Below are positions 1 through 8,725 of a DNA stretch of 64,000 nucleotides, piece after piece (positions within the stretch are counted from its first letter, which is position 1; every line of letters starts with the position of its first letter). Below the pieces are notes generated by a model. That model had not been told where the DNA came from. It saw only the letters and a list, made by a program, of their open reading frames with translations, and did not search any database. The position numbers and the translations under genes were made by a program. Source of the stretch: Sphingobacteriales bacterium (GTDB lineage Bacteria > Bacteroidota > Bacteroidia > Chitinophagales > Chitinophagaceae); the NCBI GenBank assembly GCA_027484425.1, contig JAIXSZ010000072.1, positions 33,906-97,905 on the forward strand, given 5' to 3'.

Positions 1-2571
1 CACGAAGAAGGAAAAGTAGAGGCACTGAAAAGCCGAAGAATGATAGGTGGGGTATTTAATGGCATTGTTCAGGTATTTACTACCCTACAACTAAGAGATA
101 CGCAATGTGGCTTTAAACTATATCCAAAAGATGTAGCACATTTTTTGTTTGGCAACATGCACAGTAAAGGCTGGTCGCACGATGTCGAATTGCTGTATCA
201 AGCAGACCTTAATGACATAAAAATTAAGGAAATGCCCGTAAACTGGGTAAATATGCCCGAAAGCAAGGTAAATGTGGTCAAAGACTCGATCCTGATGCTC
301 ATAGGTGTGTTATCTATTTCTTTCAGATTATGGTTATTCAATAGTTTCGTACTGCCTTTCAAACTTTCTGCCGATGCTAGTGCGGAATTTAAATCTAGAA
401 TAAGAGGCAGGGCAGCTTTTAATATTATCAGCATTTTGCTCATGATTGTCATGCCCCTACTCAGTTTCAATTATGCTGTAACTGGCGATGAGCACTGGCA
501 TTTCGACTACGGCAACAGTATTTACAACTACTTTTTTAATGGAGACACTGAGGCTCAAACTGCCACAAGCGGTATACAATACTATGGTGGTATATTCGAC
601 TTTATAACTGCATTTGTGTATAATGTCTTCCACATCTGGGATCACTACACTACCATGCACTTCATTAATGCTATAGTGGGTGCAATAGGTATTATATATG
701 CTGGTAAATTGGCGAGACTATTAGGAGGCTGGAATGCCGGTATAGTTGCAATGGTATTTTTAATACTGTCACCTAGCTGGTTTGGTCACAATTTTGCAAA
801 TCCTAAAGACATTCCTTTTTCAGTAGGCTACACTGCTGGTATCTATTTCATCTTATTATTCTTGCAGTCACTTCCTCGTCCTAGTGCCCGCCACATAGTG
901 GGGCTTATTGGCAGTATAGGCTGGGCTATGGGTGTACGTATAGGTGGCTTTTTGCTCATAGCCTATTTACTACTATTCATATTTGTATACGCTGTGTACA
1001 CTAAGAACACGAAGGGTATTGTTAATGCACGAATAGCTAAACAGTTTGCGATAGTGGCTGTAGCTGGTTATTTAATAGCGGTGCTGTTTTGGCCATACGC
1101 ACATTTGGGTATCATAGACAAACCACTTGAAGCACTTAAAGTAATGTCTAATTTCTTTGTGAATATTGGTATGCTATACGATGGCAACAAAATTCTCAGT
1201 AATCAGGTGCCCTGGTATTATATACCCCGTTACATTAGTTATACTGCACCACTTATAGTTTTAGCAGGTAGTGCACTAGGCATTGTGGGGATGTTATTTG
1301 CTTTCAAGAAAAGCCCTAAAGTATTCCTATTTACAGGAATGGTGTTGTTCACTATAGTGTTTCCAGTTTTTTATGCTATTTACAAGCACTCGTCTTTATA
1401 TGACGGTTGGCGACATTTCCTGTTCGTGTATCCTCCGATAGTGGTTATAGCTGCTCTGGGTTGGAATGTGCTAATATCATCTGCTCGCAAACCCGTGCAG
1501 TTGGCTGGCATTGCACTAGTCATTATTGGTCTGTTCCTGCCTGCAAGATTTGTAATAGCTAGTCACCCTTACGAATCGCTTTATTATAACGAAATTGCCG
1601 GTGGACTGAAAGGCATGTATGGCAAATATGAGACCGACTACTATATGCTTGGTATAAAAGAAGCAACTGAGTGGCTGGTAAAAAACGAACAATTGGAAAA
1701 CAAAAAAGCTGTGATAGGTACCAATTGTACTTACCCAATGATTGCTGCTTTGTACCAAACCAATAGGAAAAACCTTCCTTCAAAATATGCTGGCATATAC
1801 GAACGATATGCCGACTTCAGGCGAGATGAAGTGTACCAGCAGTTTGTTAAAGAACACAGTGACTTCAAAGACGCTTACAGCCCCATACCTGTTTATATCA
1901 GGTACAACGACCGCTACACGAAAGACTGGGACTACTGTATAATTTTTTCGAGATTTGTTGATGCTGCACAGCTGAATACTGGCAACTGGCCGCCTGAAGA
2001 AACTATACATAAGGTAGTAGTAGACGGAGTGCCAATAGCTGCTGTATTGAAGCGTAAAACCAAAAAAGACCTTGCTGGTTTTCAATTGATGCAAGAAAAG
2101 AAATATGCAGAAGCAAAAGAAATGTTCTTGGCGTCACTGCAAGAATACCCTGGCAATGAACTAGTATGGGCTGAAATGGTGCGGCTGTATGCTGCTGAGG
2201 GCAAAATGGATTCGGCTACCTATGCAGGAAAAAAAGCTCTTAGCAAAAATCCAGGTGATATCAACGTATATCAAACTATGGGTGATATACTATTGAAAAA
2301 CAAACAAGTAGAAGATGCACTGAAGTTGTATTCTGAATTGGAAAAGTACAATGCAGGTTATGGTCACTTCTTCAAAGCCTATACTTATGCTGTTTCTGGT
2401 AATGCAAATGCTGCTTTTAGCGAGATAGATTTATCGATAGCTGCCGACCCATACAACGAACAAGCCTACAAATTGGCGGTTCAGCTAGCGCAACAAACCA
2501 GAGACATGGGCCGTGCTGAGGAATACAATGCCAAGGCACAGAAAGTATTTGGGTCTCAAGAACAACAATAA
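1..2571 (+). CDS. GT2-GT39 fusion glycosyltransferase with TPR tail (5' partial)
   Basis: The frame is open to base 1, so the true start lies outside the window and 856 residues are visible. Residues 1-75 are the end of a polyprenyl-phosphate glycosyltransferase (GT2, DPM1/dolichyl-phosphate glucosyltransferase type), shown by D33-TQCGFK and the preceding RR-x-x-GG-x-FN stretch. A membrane segment near 95-115 leads into a polytopic GT-C part with the luminal acidic motif T161-G-D-E, as in GT39/PMT-type enzymes. From about 694 to the end there are TPR-like helical repeats. The likely role is to make a lipid-linked sugar and transfer it to a periplasmic acceptor within one chain. The GT families are fairly secure; the acceptor is unknown. 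No terminator is seen before the next gene. Confidence 0.8.
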   Translation, partial: HEEGKVEALKSRRMIGGVFNGIVQVFTTLQLRDTQCGFKLYPKDVAHFLFGNMHSKGWSHDVELLYQADLNDIKIKEMPVNWVNMPESKVNVVKDSILMLIGVLSISFRLWLFNSFVLPFKLSADASAEFKSRIRGRAAFNIISILLMIVMPLLSFNYAVTGDEHWHFDYGNSIYNYFFNGDTEAQTATSGIQYYGGIFDFITAFVYNVFHIWDHYTTMHFINAIVGAIGIIYAGKLARLLGGWNAGIVAMVFLILSPSWFGHNFANPKDIPFSVGYTAGIYFILLFLQSLPRPSARHIVGLIGSIGWAMGVRIGGFLLIAYLLLFIFVYAVYTKNTKGIVNARIAKQFAIVAVAGYLIAVLFWPYAHLGIIDKPLEALKVMSNFFVNIGMLYDGNKILSNQVPWYYIPRYISYTAPLIVLAGSALGIVGMLFAFKKSPKVFLFTGMVLFTIVFPVFYAIYKHSSLYDGWRHFLFVYPPIVVIAALGWNVLISSARKPVQLAGIALVIIGLFLPARFVIASHPYESLYYNEIAGGLKGMYGKYETDYYMLGIKEATEWLVKNEQLENKKAVIGTNCTYPMIAALYQTNRKNLPSKYAGIYERYADFRRDEVYQQFVKEHSDFKDAYSPIPVYIRYNDRYTKDWDYCIIFSRFVDAAQLNTGNWPPEETIHKVVVDGVPIAAVLKRKTKKDLAGFQLMQEKKYAEAKEMFLASLQEYPGNELVWAEMVRLYAAEGKMDSATYAGKKALSKNPGDINVYQTMGDILLKNKQVEDALKLYSELEKYNAGYGHFFKAYTYAVSGNANAAFSEIDLSIAADPYNEQAYKLAVQLAQQTRDMGRAEEYNAKAQKVFGSQEQQ

Positions 2572-2640
2572 AATTTCAACCAATAATCCTCAAAGAATCG
2601 GTATAAAAATTGGGGTAAAGTTACTGCTATAAATAACAAA

Positions 2641-2997
2641 ATGAATAAAACACAATACAGCAAACTGGTTTTGGGAACTTATGTTTTTTACATGCTATTA
2701 TCGCTTGCTTGGTTTGTAACGAGTTTGGCAGTGGGTGGTTATGTCAATTTTTTTGCATTAATTACCTTTGCAGCATTTGCAGCTCAATTTTATTTCAAAC
2801 ACAGAATAACCAACTTAGTTTTAGGCATTCTTGTATTACCCGCCTCCATTTATGGCGCATTGTTCTTTTTGTCATGGGGGGGCAACTCTGGTTTCGACAC
2901 GTTTATCAGTATTATGATTGCGCTATCCATTGTAAGCATTGCTGCTTCTATAATTTTGGTGTTTGGCTATTTAAAACTTAGTTTCAATAACGATTAA
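2641..2997 (+). CDS. Small four-helix membrane protein of unknown function
   Basis: This 118-residue protein is almost entirely hydrophobic, with four predicted transmembrane helices (about 8-31, 35-50, 57-77, 86-112) separated by short polar turns. I do not recognise a family. It lies 69 bp after the glycosyltransferase and 45 bp before the flavoprotein gene on the same strand, so it may be co-transcribed with either. The coding frame is favoured over an overlapping 90-residue frame because the latter has an unnatural Cys/His-rich composition. No catalytic or metal-binding residues stand out. Confidence 0.6.
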   Translation: MNKTQYSKLVLGTYVFYMLLSLAWFVTSLAVGGYVNFFALITFAAFAAQFYFKHRITNLVLGILVLPASIYGALFFLSWGGNSGFDTFISIMIALSIVSIAASIILVFGYLKLSFNND

Positions 2998-3042
2998 CGG
3001 AAGTAGTTTCTAGTTACCACCATAAGTTCAGTTATCTTTCAA

Positions 3043-4620
3043 ATGGTCAAACAGATCACGATTTCATTATTACCTTCAGCCGCTTTTGATGATCTAAGCA
3101 TCAAAATAGCCGCTGGTGAAGAATGTGGTGTCAGCCAAGATAGAATAACAGGTTACCATATCTCTAAGCGTTCAGTAGATGCACGTTCTCGAGATGCCAA
3201 GTATATATTGCAGTTATACGTCTATGTAGACACCGAGCCTGAGATCCCGTCACCGTTTGAACCCGAACTAAAAAATGTAACCAATGCTCCGCATGTACTC
3301 ATAGTGGGGGCTGGTCCTGCTGGTTTGTTTGCGGCATTGAGGTTGATTGCATTAGGGCTGAAACCCATAATCATAGAACGAGGAAAAGACGTTAGAAGCC
3401 GTCGCAGAGACCTTGCAGCCCTGAATAAAGAGGGTGTCGTTAATCCAGAATCGAACTATTGTTTTGGTGAAGGTGGTGCTGGCACCTACAGCGACGGGAA
3501 ACTATATACACGCTCGACAAAACGGGGCAACGTGCAGCGCATATTGCAACTGTTTCATTATTATGGTGCAGACGAAAATATACTGTATGATGCACACCCA
3601 CATATTGGCACAAACAAATTGCCACAAATCATTATTGCAATCCGAGAACAAATAATAGCTTGTGGCGGTGAAGTACACTTTGACACAAAACTCATTGATT
3701 TACAGATAGTTAACGATTGTATTAAAGGTATCACTACCAGCAATGGTGATGTTATCAATTGCGATTCGGTTCTGTTAGCTACTGGTCATTCGGCAAGAGA
3801 CATATTCGAATTACTACATAGAAAAGGAGTAATTGTAGAAGCTAAACCATTTGCGTTGGGTGTGCGCATAGAGCATCCACAACACCTGATAGACACTGCA
3901 CAATATCACTGTACTACACGCCATCCGCACCTGCCACCTGCCAGCTACTCATTAGTATCTCAAGAAAACGGAAGAGGTGTTTTTTCTTTTTGCATGTGTC
4001 CGGGTGGCATCATAGCCCCTGCCGCTACTGCCCCTGGTGAAATTGTAGTAAACGGTTGGTCTCCATCTAAACGCAATAATCCTTTTGCTAATTCAGGCAC
4101 TGTAGTAGCCGTTGACGAAAAGGATTTTACAGCTTTCAATTTTACGGGACCATTAGCTGCTATGCACTACCAAAAAATGGTGGAGCAGCGTAGCTTCGAG
4201 GCTGGAGGAGGCAAATTAGTAGCACCAGCACAACGAATGACCGATTTCGTTTCGGGTAAGCTGTCTACTACCCTGCCCATTTGCTCCTACATACCCGGCC
4301 TGAAAAGTGTACAACTGATAGATGTACTACCCTCTGCCGTGAATGAAGCCTTGAAAAAAGCCATGATAACGTTTGGCAAAAAAATGAAAGGATATTACAC
4401 AGCCGAAGCCGTAATGGTAGCCACTGAGTCGCGCACCAGCTCGCCAGTGCGTATTCCCCGTCACAAAGAAACACTTGAACACATACAAATAAAAGGCATC
4501 TACCCTTGCGCAGAAGGTGCCGGATATGCTGGTGGCATTGTTTCGGCAGCTATAGATGGCGAACGGTGTGCTGAAACGATAGCAGAAAGGATATTAGGAA
4601 TTGCTCCTGCACATCAGTGA
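3043..4620 (+). CDS. FAD-dependent dehydrogenase, COG2509 type
   Basis: The 525-residue protein has an N-terminal region of about 85 residues, then a dinucleotide-binding motif GAGPAGLFAA near residue 89 followed by an IIERG acidic strand end, which together bind FAD. A second glycine-rich segment (GEGGAGTYSDGKL, about 142-154) and the C-terminal AEGAGYAGGI motif near 490 match the uncharacterised FAD-dependent dehydrogenase family COG2509. Members are cytosolic and their substrates are not established. A TATCTTTC sequence ends two bases before the start codon and resembles a Bacteroidota -7 box, but it is too close to serve this ATG. The family call is firm; the reaction is unknown. Confidence 0.8.
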   Translation: MVKQITISLLPSAAFDDLSIKIAAGEECGVSQDRITGYHISKRSVDARSRDAKYILQLYVYVDTEPEIPSPFEPELKNVTNAPHVLIVGAGPAGLFAALRLIALGLKPIIIERGKDVRSRRRDLAALNKEGVVNPESNYCFGEGGAGTYSDGKLYTRSTKRGNVQRILQLFHYYGADENILYDAHPHIGTNKLPQIIIAIREQIIACGGEVHFDTKLIDLQIVNDCIKGITTSNGDVINCDSVLLATGHSARDIFELLHRKGVIVEAKPFALGVRIEHPQHLIDTAQYHCTTRHPHLPPASYSLVSQENGRGVFSFCMCPGGIIAPAATAPGEIVVNGWSPSKRNNPFANSGTVVAVDEKDFTAFNFTGPLAAMHYQKMVEQRSFEAGGGKLVAPAQRMTDFVSGKLSTTLPICSYIPGLKSVQLIDVLPSAVNEALKKAMITFGKKMKGYYTAEAVMVATESRTSSPVRIPRHKETLEHIQIKGIYPCAEGAGYAGGIVSAAIDGERCAETIAERILGIAPAHQ

Positions 4621-4753
4621 TACAGGTACATAGCTCCAATTTAGCATCTCTCCTTTGTGTATATTATTCAGTTGTCTTCACAAATAATGCGTGTCGTTAT
4701 TCATTGTACCATACTTTCTGAGGTATACTTTAGTTTTATCGGATTTAGGCTTG

Positions 4754-4761
4754 TAATTTTG
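4754..4761 (+). promoter_or_regulatory. Bacteroidota -7 box for the ABC-F gene
   Basis: The sequence TAATTTTG matches the Bacteroidota -7 consensus TAnnTTTG and lies 7 bases before the ATG at 4769, so transcription would start at or next to the start codon. No convincing -33 TTG is present at the usual spacing. Confidence 0.45.
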
Positions 4762-4768
4762 CAGCCTT

Positions 4769-6721
4769 ATGCTAATCTCATTACAAAATATTACATTTTC
4801 ATTCGGAGCCAGAGAAATTCTTAAAGATGCCAGTTGGCAGATAGGAACAGGCGAGCGTATCGGGCTAGTAGGCAGCAATGGTGCTGGTAAATCAACCCTG
4901 CTCAGGCTAATGACTGGCGCTTACAAAGTAGAAAGTGGAGTAATAAATAAACCCAAAGATGTATCATTAGGTTTTTTCAACCAAGACTTATTAAGCTTCT
5001 CTACCAATGAGTCTATACTTAAAGTAGGTATGCAAGCCTTTGAAAAGGCACACGAAGTTGAAAAACAGATGGAACGCATCATCAAAGAACTGGAAAGCAA
5101 ACCAGATGATGCCGACCTACTGGACGACTACAGCCATGCACTACACGACTTTGAGGTAGCTGGTGGATATGAGATGGAGCACCGAAGTGCAGAAGTACTG
5201 GAAGGGTTGGGTTTCTCTACTGCCGATCTGCAACGCCCTTACGACCAGTTTAGTGGCGGGTGGAGAATGCGGGTACTACTTGCAAAAATGATGCTACAAC
5301 AACCGGAACTTCTACTTCTGGATGAACCCACCAACCACTTGGACCTTCCGTCTATTGAATGGCTTGAAAGATACCTTATCAGCTACCCTGGTAGTGTGGT
5401 CATCGTATCGCACGATAGGTACTTCTTAGACCGTATGGTGACTAAAATTGTGGAGGTTTGGCAGCGCGATTTGCACCAATACTCCGGCAACTATACATTC
5501 TTCCAAAAGGAAAAATTGGAACGTATGGACCTGCAGCAGCGTGCTTTCGAAAACCAACAAGAGTATATTCGTCAGCAAGAACGTTTTATTGAACGATTCA
5601 GAGCCAAAGCTACCAAAGCCGCAGCCGCACAAAGTGCAATAAAAAGGCTATACAAACTAGATGTAATAGAGGCGCCAGATGGCTCGGTTCCGGTTATGAA
5701 CATTAATTTTGATGTAGCCACTCAACCTGGTAAAATAATATGTACGCTCAACGGTGTTTCTAAAAGTTACGGCAGTCTTACGATTCTAGATAACGCCGTT
5801 GCTGAAATAAACAGAGGTGACAAAATAGCACTCATAGGTGCCAATGGCAAGGGTAAATCTACATTGCTCAGAATCATAACCGGACAAGAACCTATAGAGG
5901 GAGAACGTAAATGGGGACATAATGTAGAAGAAAGTTTTTATGCACAGCACCAGCTAGAAGCCCTAAATGTGGAATTGGAAGTACTGGAAGAACTGAAAAG
6001 GTGTGGCAGTGGCAAAACTGAGCTGGAGTTGAGACAACTTTTAGGTTGTTTCTTGTTTAGTGGTGATGATGTATTCAAACGCATTAAAGTACTATCTGGT
6101 GGCGAAAAAGCCCGTGTAGCACTATCAAAGGTTATAGCAGCCAAAGGGAACTTCCTACTACTGGATGAGCCTACCAACCACTTGGACATGCAGAGCGTGG
6201 AAATGCTGATAGAGGCCCTCAACAAATACAAGGGTACCCTTATAATAGTGTCACACGACAGGTATTTCATTAGCAAAACCGCTAATAAAATATGGAACAT
6301 CGAAAATGGCGAAATTAAAGAATTTAATGGCACCTATGACGAGTGGGATGTGTGGCACAAGGATAAGCTGAAACGTGAACTACCTTCTACAAACAAGCCA
6401 GCAGCAATAGCAGCTAAAAAAGAAGAAAAACCCGCTCCAAAGGTCACCGTAAACAACGATCAGCTTAACAACCTGAAAAAAGACTATCAGAAACAACAAA
6501 AACTACTTCAGAAACTGGAAGAAGAAATCAACAAACTCAAAACCGAAGTAGCAGCACTCGAAGCTAAACTGGCTGACCCAGCCTTCTACTCAAACAGGCA
6601 AGAGTTTCAGAAGGTAGACGAAGAATATCGTAAACAATCTGCCAAACTAAAAGAGAAAAACACTGAATATGATAAGATATTCGAATCGATGATGGAACTA
6701 GAAGAAAAAATAAACGGATAG
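4769..6721 (+). CDS. ABC-F family ATPase (ribosome-associated, Uup-like)
   Basis: Two ABC ATPase domains lie in one 650-residue chain with no membrane segments, the hallmark of ABC-F proteins that act on the ribosome. Walker A motifs are at 35-42 (GSNGAGKS) and about 357-364 (GANGKGKS). Signature sequences FSGG and LSGG precede Walker B/LLLDEPTNHLD motifs in each half. A charged linker between the domains carries many Arg/Lys/Gln residues, as in the P-site tRNA interaction motif. The last 90 residues form a Lys/Glu-rich coiled coil after an Ala/Pro/Lys linker, which resembles Uup/YfmR rather than EttA. It is a single-gene unit that ends at a perfect hairpin. The family is secure; the subfamily is inferred. 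Confidence 0.9.
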   Translation: MLISLQNITFSFGAREILKDASWQIGTGERIGLVGSNGAGKSTLLRLMTGAYKVESGVINKPKDVSLGFFNQDLLSFSTNESILKVGMQAFEKAHEVEKQMERIIKELESKPDDADLLDDYSHALHDFEVAGGYEMEHRSAEVLEGLGFSTADLQRPYDQFSGGWRMRVLLAKMMLQQPELLLLDEPTNHLDLPSIEWLERYLISYPGSVVIVSHDRYFLDRMVTKIVEVWQRDLHQYSGNYTFFQKEKLERMDLQQRAFENQQEYIRQQERFIERFRAKATKAAAAQSAIKRLYKLDVIEAPDGSVPVMNINFDVATQPGKIICTLNGVSKSYGSLTILDNAVAEINRGDKIALIGANGKGKSTLLRIITGQEPIEGERKWGHNVEESFYAQHQLEALNVELEVLEELKRCGSGKTELELRQLLGCFLFSGDDVFKRIKVLSGGEKARVALSKVIAAKGNFLLLDEPTNHLDMQSVEMLIEALNKYKGTLIIVSHDRYFISKTANKIWNIENGEIKEFNGTYDEWDVWHKDKLKRELPSTNKPAAIAAKKEEKPAPKVTVNNDQLNNLKKDYQKQQKLLQKLEEEINKLKTEVAALEAKLADPAFYSNRQEFQKVDEEYRKQSAKLKEKNTEYDKIFESMMELEEKING

Positions 6722-6727
6722 TAAATT

Positions 6728-6776
6728 ATTACTCAAAACACCCTACCCTATCCATTGGTAGGGTGTTTTGAGTAAT
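6728..6776. terminator. Bidirectional hairpin terminator
   Basis: A perfect 20 bp inverted repeat (arms 6728-6747 and 6757-6776) with a 9-base loop separates the convergent ABC-F and cinA genes. The A/T-rich outer arms supply a T-run on both strands, so it should serve both. Confidence 0.85.
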
Positions 6777-6782
6777 ACGCAT

Positions 6783-8036
6783 TTAGTTTACGTCGCTAAT
6801 GTACTTGTATATCATCAGCATCCCCATCGATACCGCCATTTCTTTGTTCCTAATTCTATCGTAGTGAAATACAAACTTTCTAGACACTACTTTATCCATA
6901 CTTGCCGTTGCCATCCACACAGTACCCACAGGTTCTTTATCTTCGTCTGTTGCTGGTCCCAATAATCCGGTTACTGACAATGCACAGTCTACATCTAGCA
7001 CTTTCATTGCTCCTTTAGCTAGTTCTATTGCAGTAGCTTCACTTACCTCTCCACTCATCATTATAGTATCTGTGCTTACCCCTAACACATTTTCTTTAAT
7101 CGATGTTTGATAGCAAACTATACCACCTTTAAAGTACGCCGACGAACCAGGAACCTGTGTAAGGTGATGAGCAATATAGCCACCTGTGCAACTTTCAGCT
7201 AGTCCAAGAGATTTTCCTTTCAACATAAACTGCTCAAACAATACTCTCTCCAAGGGCATATCAGACATAGCTATCACAATGTCTTTTAGCATCTCTGCTA
7301 TTTTATTCTTATAGCCTACAATTAATTCATTTAGTGCAGCTTCATCGGAGCCTTTACCTGTCAATCTTAGTTTCACCATCCCAGCACCAGGCAAGTAGGC
7401 AAGTTTGATATGCGACGGCAACGATTCTTCAATACTTTGTATTTTTTCAGCTATAAAACTTTCACCTTCACCTACTGTTACTATAGTATGGTGGATGATA
7501 GCATCACTTTCGAATCTATCCAATAATCGGGGCAGTACCTCATCTTCCATTATTGCTACCATCTCAAAGGGTACACCCGGCAGTGATATCACTATCTTAC
7601 CCTCTCGTTCAAACCACATCCCTGGTGCAGTACCCAACCTGTTGAAGAGTACTGTACAAGTGTCCGGCACCTCTGCTTGTTTCAAATTACGCTCCAGCAT
7701 AGGTCTGTTACGCTTTGCAAAAATCCCTTTCACATGCTCCAACACTCGGGCATCAGTTCTCATTGCACCTCCAAAATAGTGCAACAATAATGGCTTAGTT
7801 ATATCATCGGCAGTAGGTCCAAGCCCTCCGGTAATTATTACCAGTTGTGCCTCTTTTAGTTCATCATCTAGCGCATTAATAATAGGCTGCCACTCATCAC
7901 CTACTGCTACTCGCCTGCGAAGGTCTATGCCTTGTTGATTAAGTTGTTTGGCTATCCATGCCGAATTCGTATCGATCGTTTGTCCTATCAGTAGTTCATC
8001 TCCTATCGTGATGATAGATGCTGCAATGTTGCTCAT
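6783..8036 (-). CDS. cinA: CinA-like protein / NMN amidohydrolase
   Basis: The 417-residue length and both domains fit full-length CinA. The N-terminal half is a MoaB/MogA-type fold with TIGDELL at about 11-17 and the GGLGPTADD motif near 70-78, linked in the family to ADP-ribose pyrophosphatase activity. The C-terminal 160 residues contain LAESCTGG and the KGGIVCY strand of the nicotinamide-mononucleotide deamidase domain, which recycles NMN into NAD precursors. The start codon overlaps the stop of the upstream thioesterase gene by 4 bp (ATGA), so the two are translationally coupled. The older link of CinA to competence does not need to apply here. Confidence 0.92.
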   Translation of the reverse strand: MSNIAASIITIGDELLIGQTIDTNSAWIAKQLNQQGIDLRRRVAVGDEWQPIINALDDELKEAQLVIITGGLGPTADDITKPLLLHYFGGAMRTDARVLEHVKGIFAKRNRPMLERNLKQAEVPDTCTVLFNRLGTAPGMWFEREGKIVISLPGVPFEMVAIMEDEVLPRLLDRFESDAIIHHTIVTVGEGESFIAEKIQSIEESLPSHIKLAYLPGAGMVKLRLTGKGSDEAALNELIVGYKNKIAEMLKDIVIAMSDMPLERVLFEQFMLKGKSLGLAESCTGGYIAHHLTQVPGSSAYFKGGIVCYQTSIKENVLGVSTDTIMMSGEVSEATAIELAKGAMKVLDVDCALSVTGLLGPATDEDKEPVGTVWMATASMDKVVSRKFVFHYDRIRNKEMAVSMGMLMIYKYISDVN

Positions 8037-8452
8037 ATAGTATCAGTAAAATATGGTGCTAGTCTTTTGTATAATTCATCAGGCATATTAATGGTCTTTT
8101 TCTCAATAGGGTCAAAAAACACAAGTGTGGTTATTCCTTTATTCAACAGTTCCCCAGCTTCGTTGAATAATGAAGTATGAAATTGAATCTTGGTACCACC
8201 GGTCAATTCTTGCAATGTTGTTTTTACAGTAATGAGATCATCATACAATGCCGGTCGGTAATACTTAGCATTTAACTCTGCAACTGGCATCATAACACCC
8301 ATCTCTTCCAGTTGTCTGTACGTAAATCCCAACTCTCTTATGGCCTCTGCCCTGCCTACCTCATAGTACAAGGCATAATTGCCGTAATACAAATATCCCA
8401 TTTGGTCTGTTTCGCCATACCTTACCCTTATATGTGTAGTTGCAGAAAACAT
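8033..8452 (-). CDS. Acyl-CoA thioesterase, 4HBT/YbgC type
   Basis: This 139-residue hot-dog-fold protein carries the 4HBT signature near its start: RYGETDQMGYLYYGNY, in which the Asp and Tyr/Asn positions form the thioesterase active site, followed by a long helix (YEVGRAEAIRELG). The family hydrolyses short- or medium-chain acyl-CoA thioesters in the cytoplasm, and YbgC relatives are often linked to the cell envelope. It is the first gene of a two-gene unit with cinA and overlaps it by 4 bp. No promoter box was found in the 270 bp upstream on this strand. The substrate cannot be told from sequence. Confidence 0.85.
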   Translation of the reverse strand: MFSATTHIRVRYGETDQMGYLYYGNYALYYEVGRAEAIRELGFTYRQLEEMGVMMPVAELNAKYYRPALYDDLITVKTTLQELTGGTKIQFHTSLFNEAGELLNKGITTLVFFDPIEKKTINMPDELYKRLAPYFTDTI

Positions 8453-8695
8453 CTCTAGTCAGTTTCTAATTGTTCCTTAAATCAAAATTAAACTAAATGC
8501 CCGACACAATTCAAGAACTTCAATTGCTGTGATAAAATTACTCAGGATTAAAAACCTTTCCTTTAATAAACGAAAATAACAAACCTTCCTACCGCTATGT
8601 AAAACCAGTTATGAACAATATTTTTATGCTACCGATTGATAAATTGTCATTAATTATTTACACAAACAGCTCATATATTTTGAGGCATTATTATC

Positions 8696-8703
8696 TATCT
8701 TTG
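8696..8703 (+). promoter_or_regulatory. Bacteroidota -7 box for the PNGase F-like gene
   Basis: TATCTTTG matches TAnnTTTG exactly and lies 22 bases before the ATG at 8726. This implies a leader of about 15 nt. A TTTTG lies 13 bases upstream, which is closer than the usual -33 spacing. Confidence 0.5.
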
Positions 8704-8725
8704 AAGTACAAATTAACTTTTCGTA

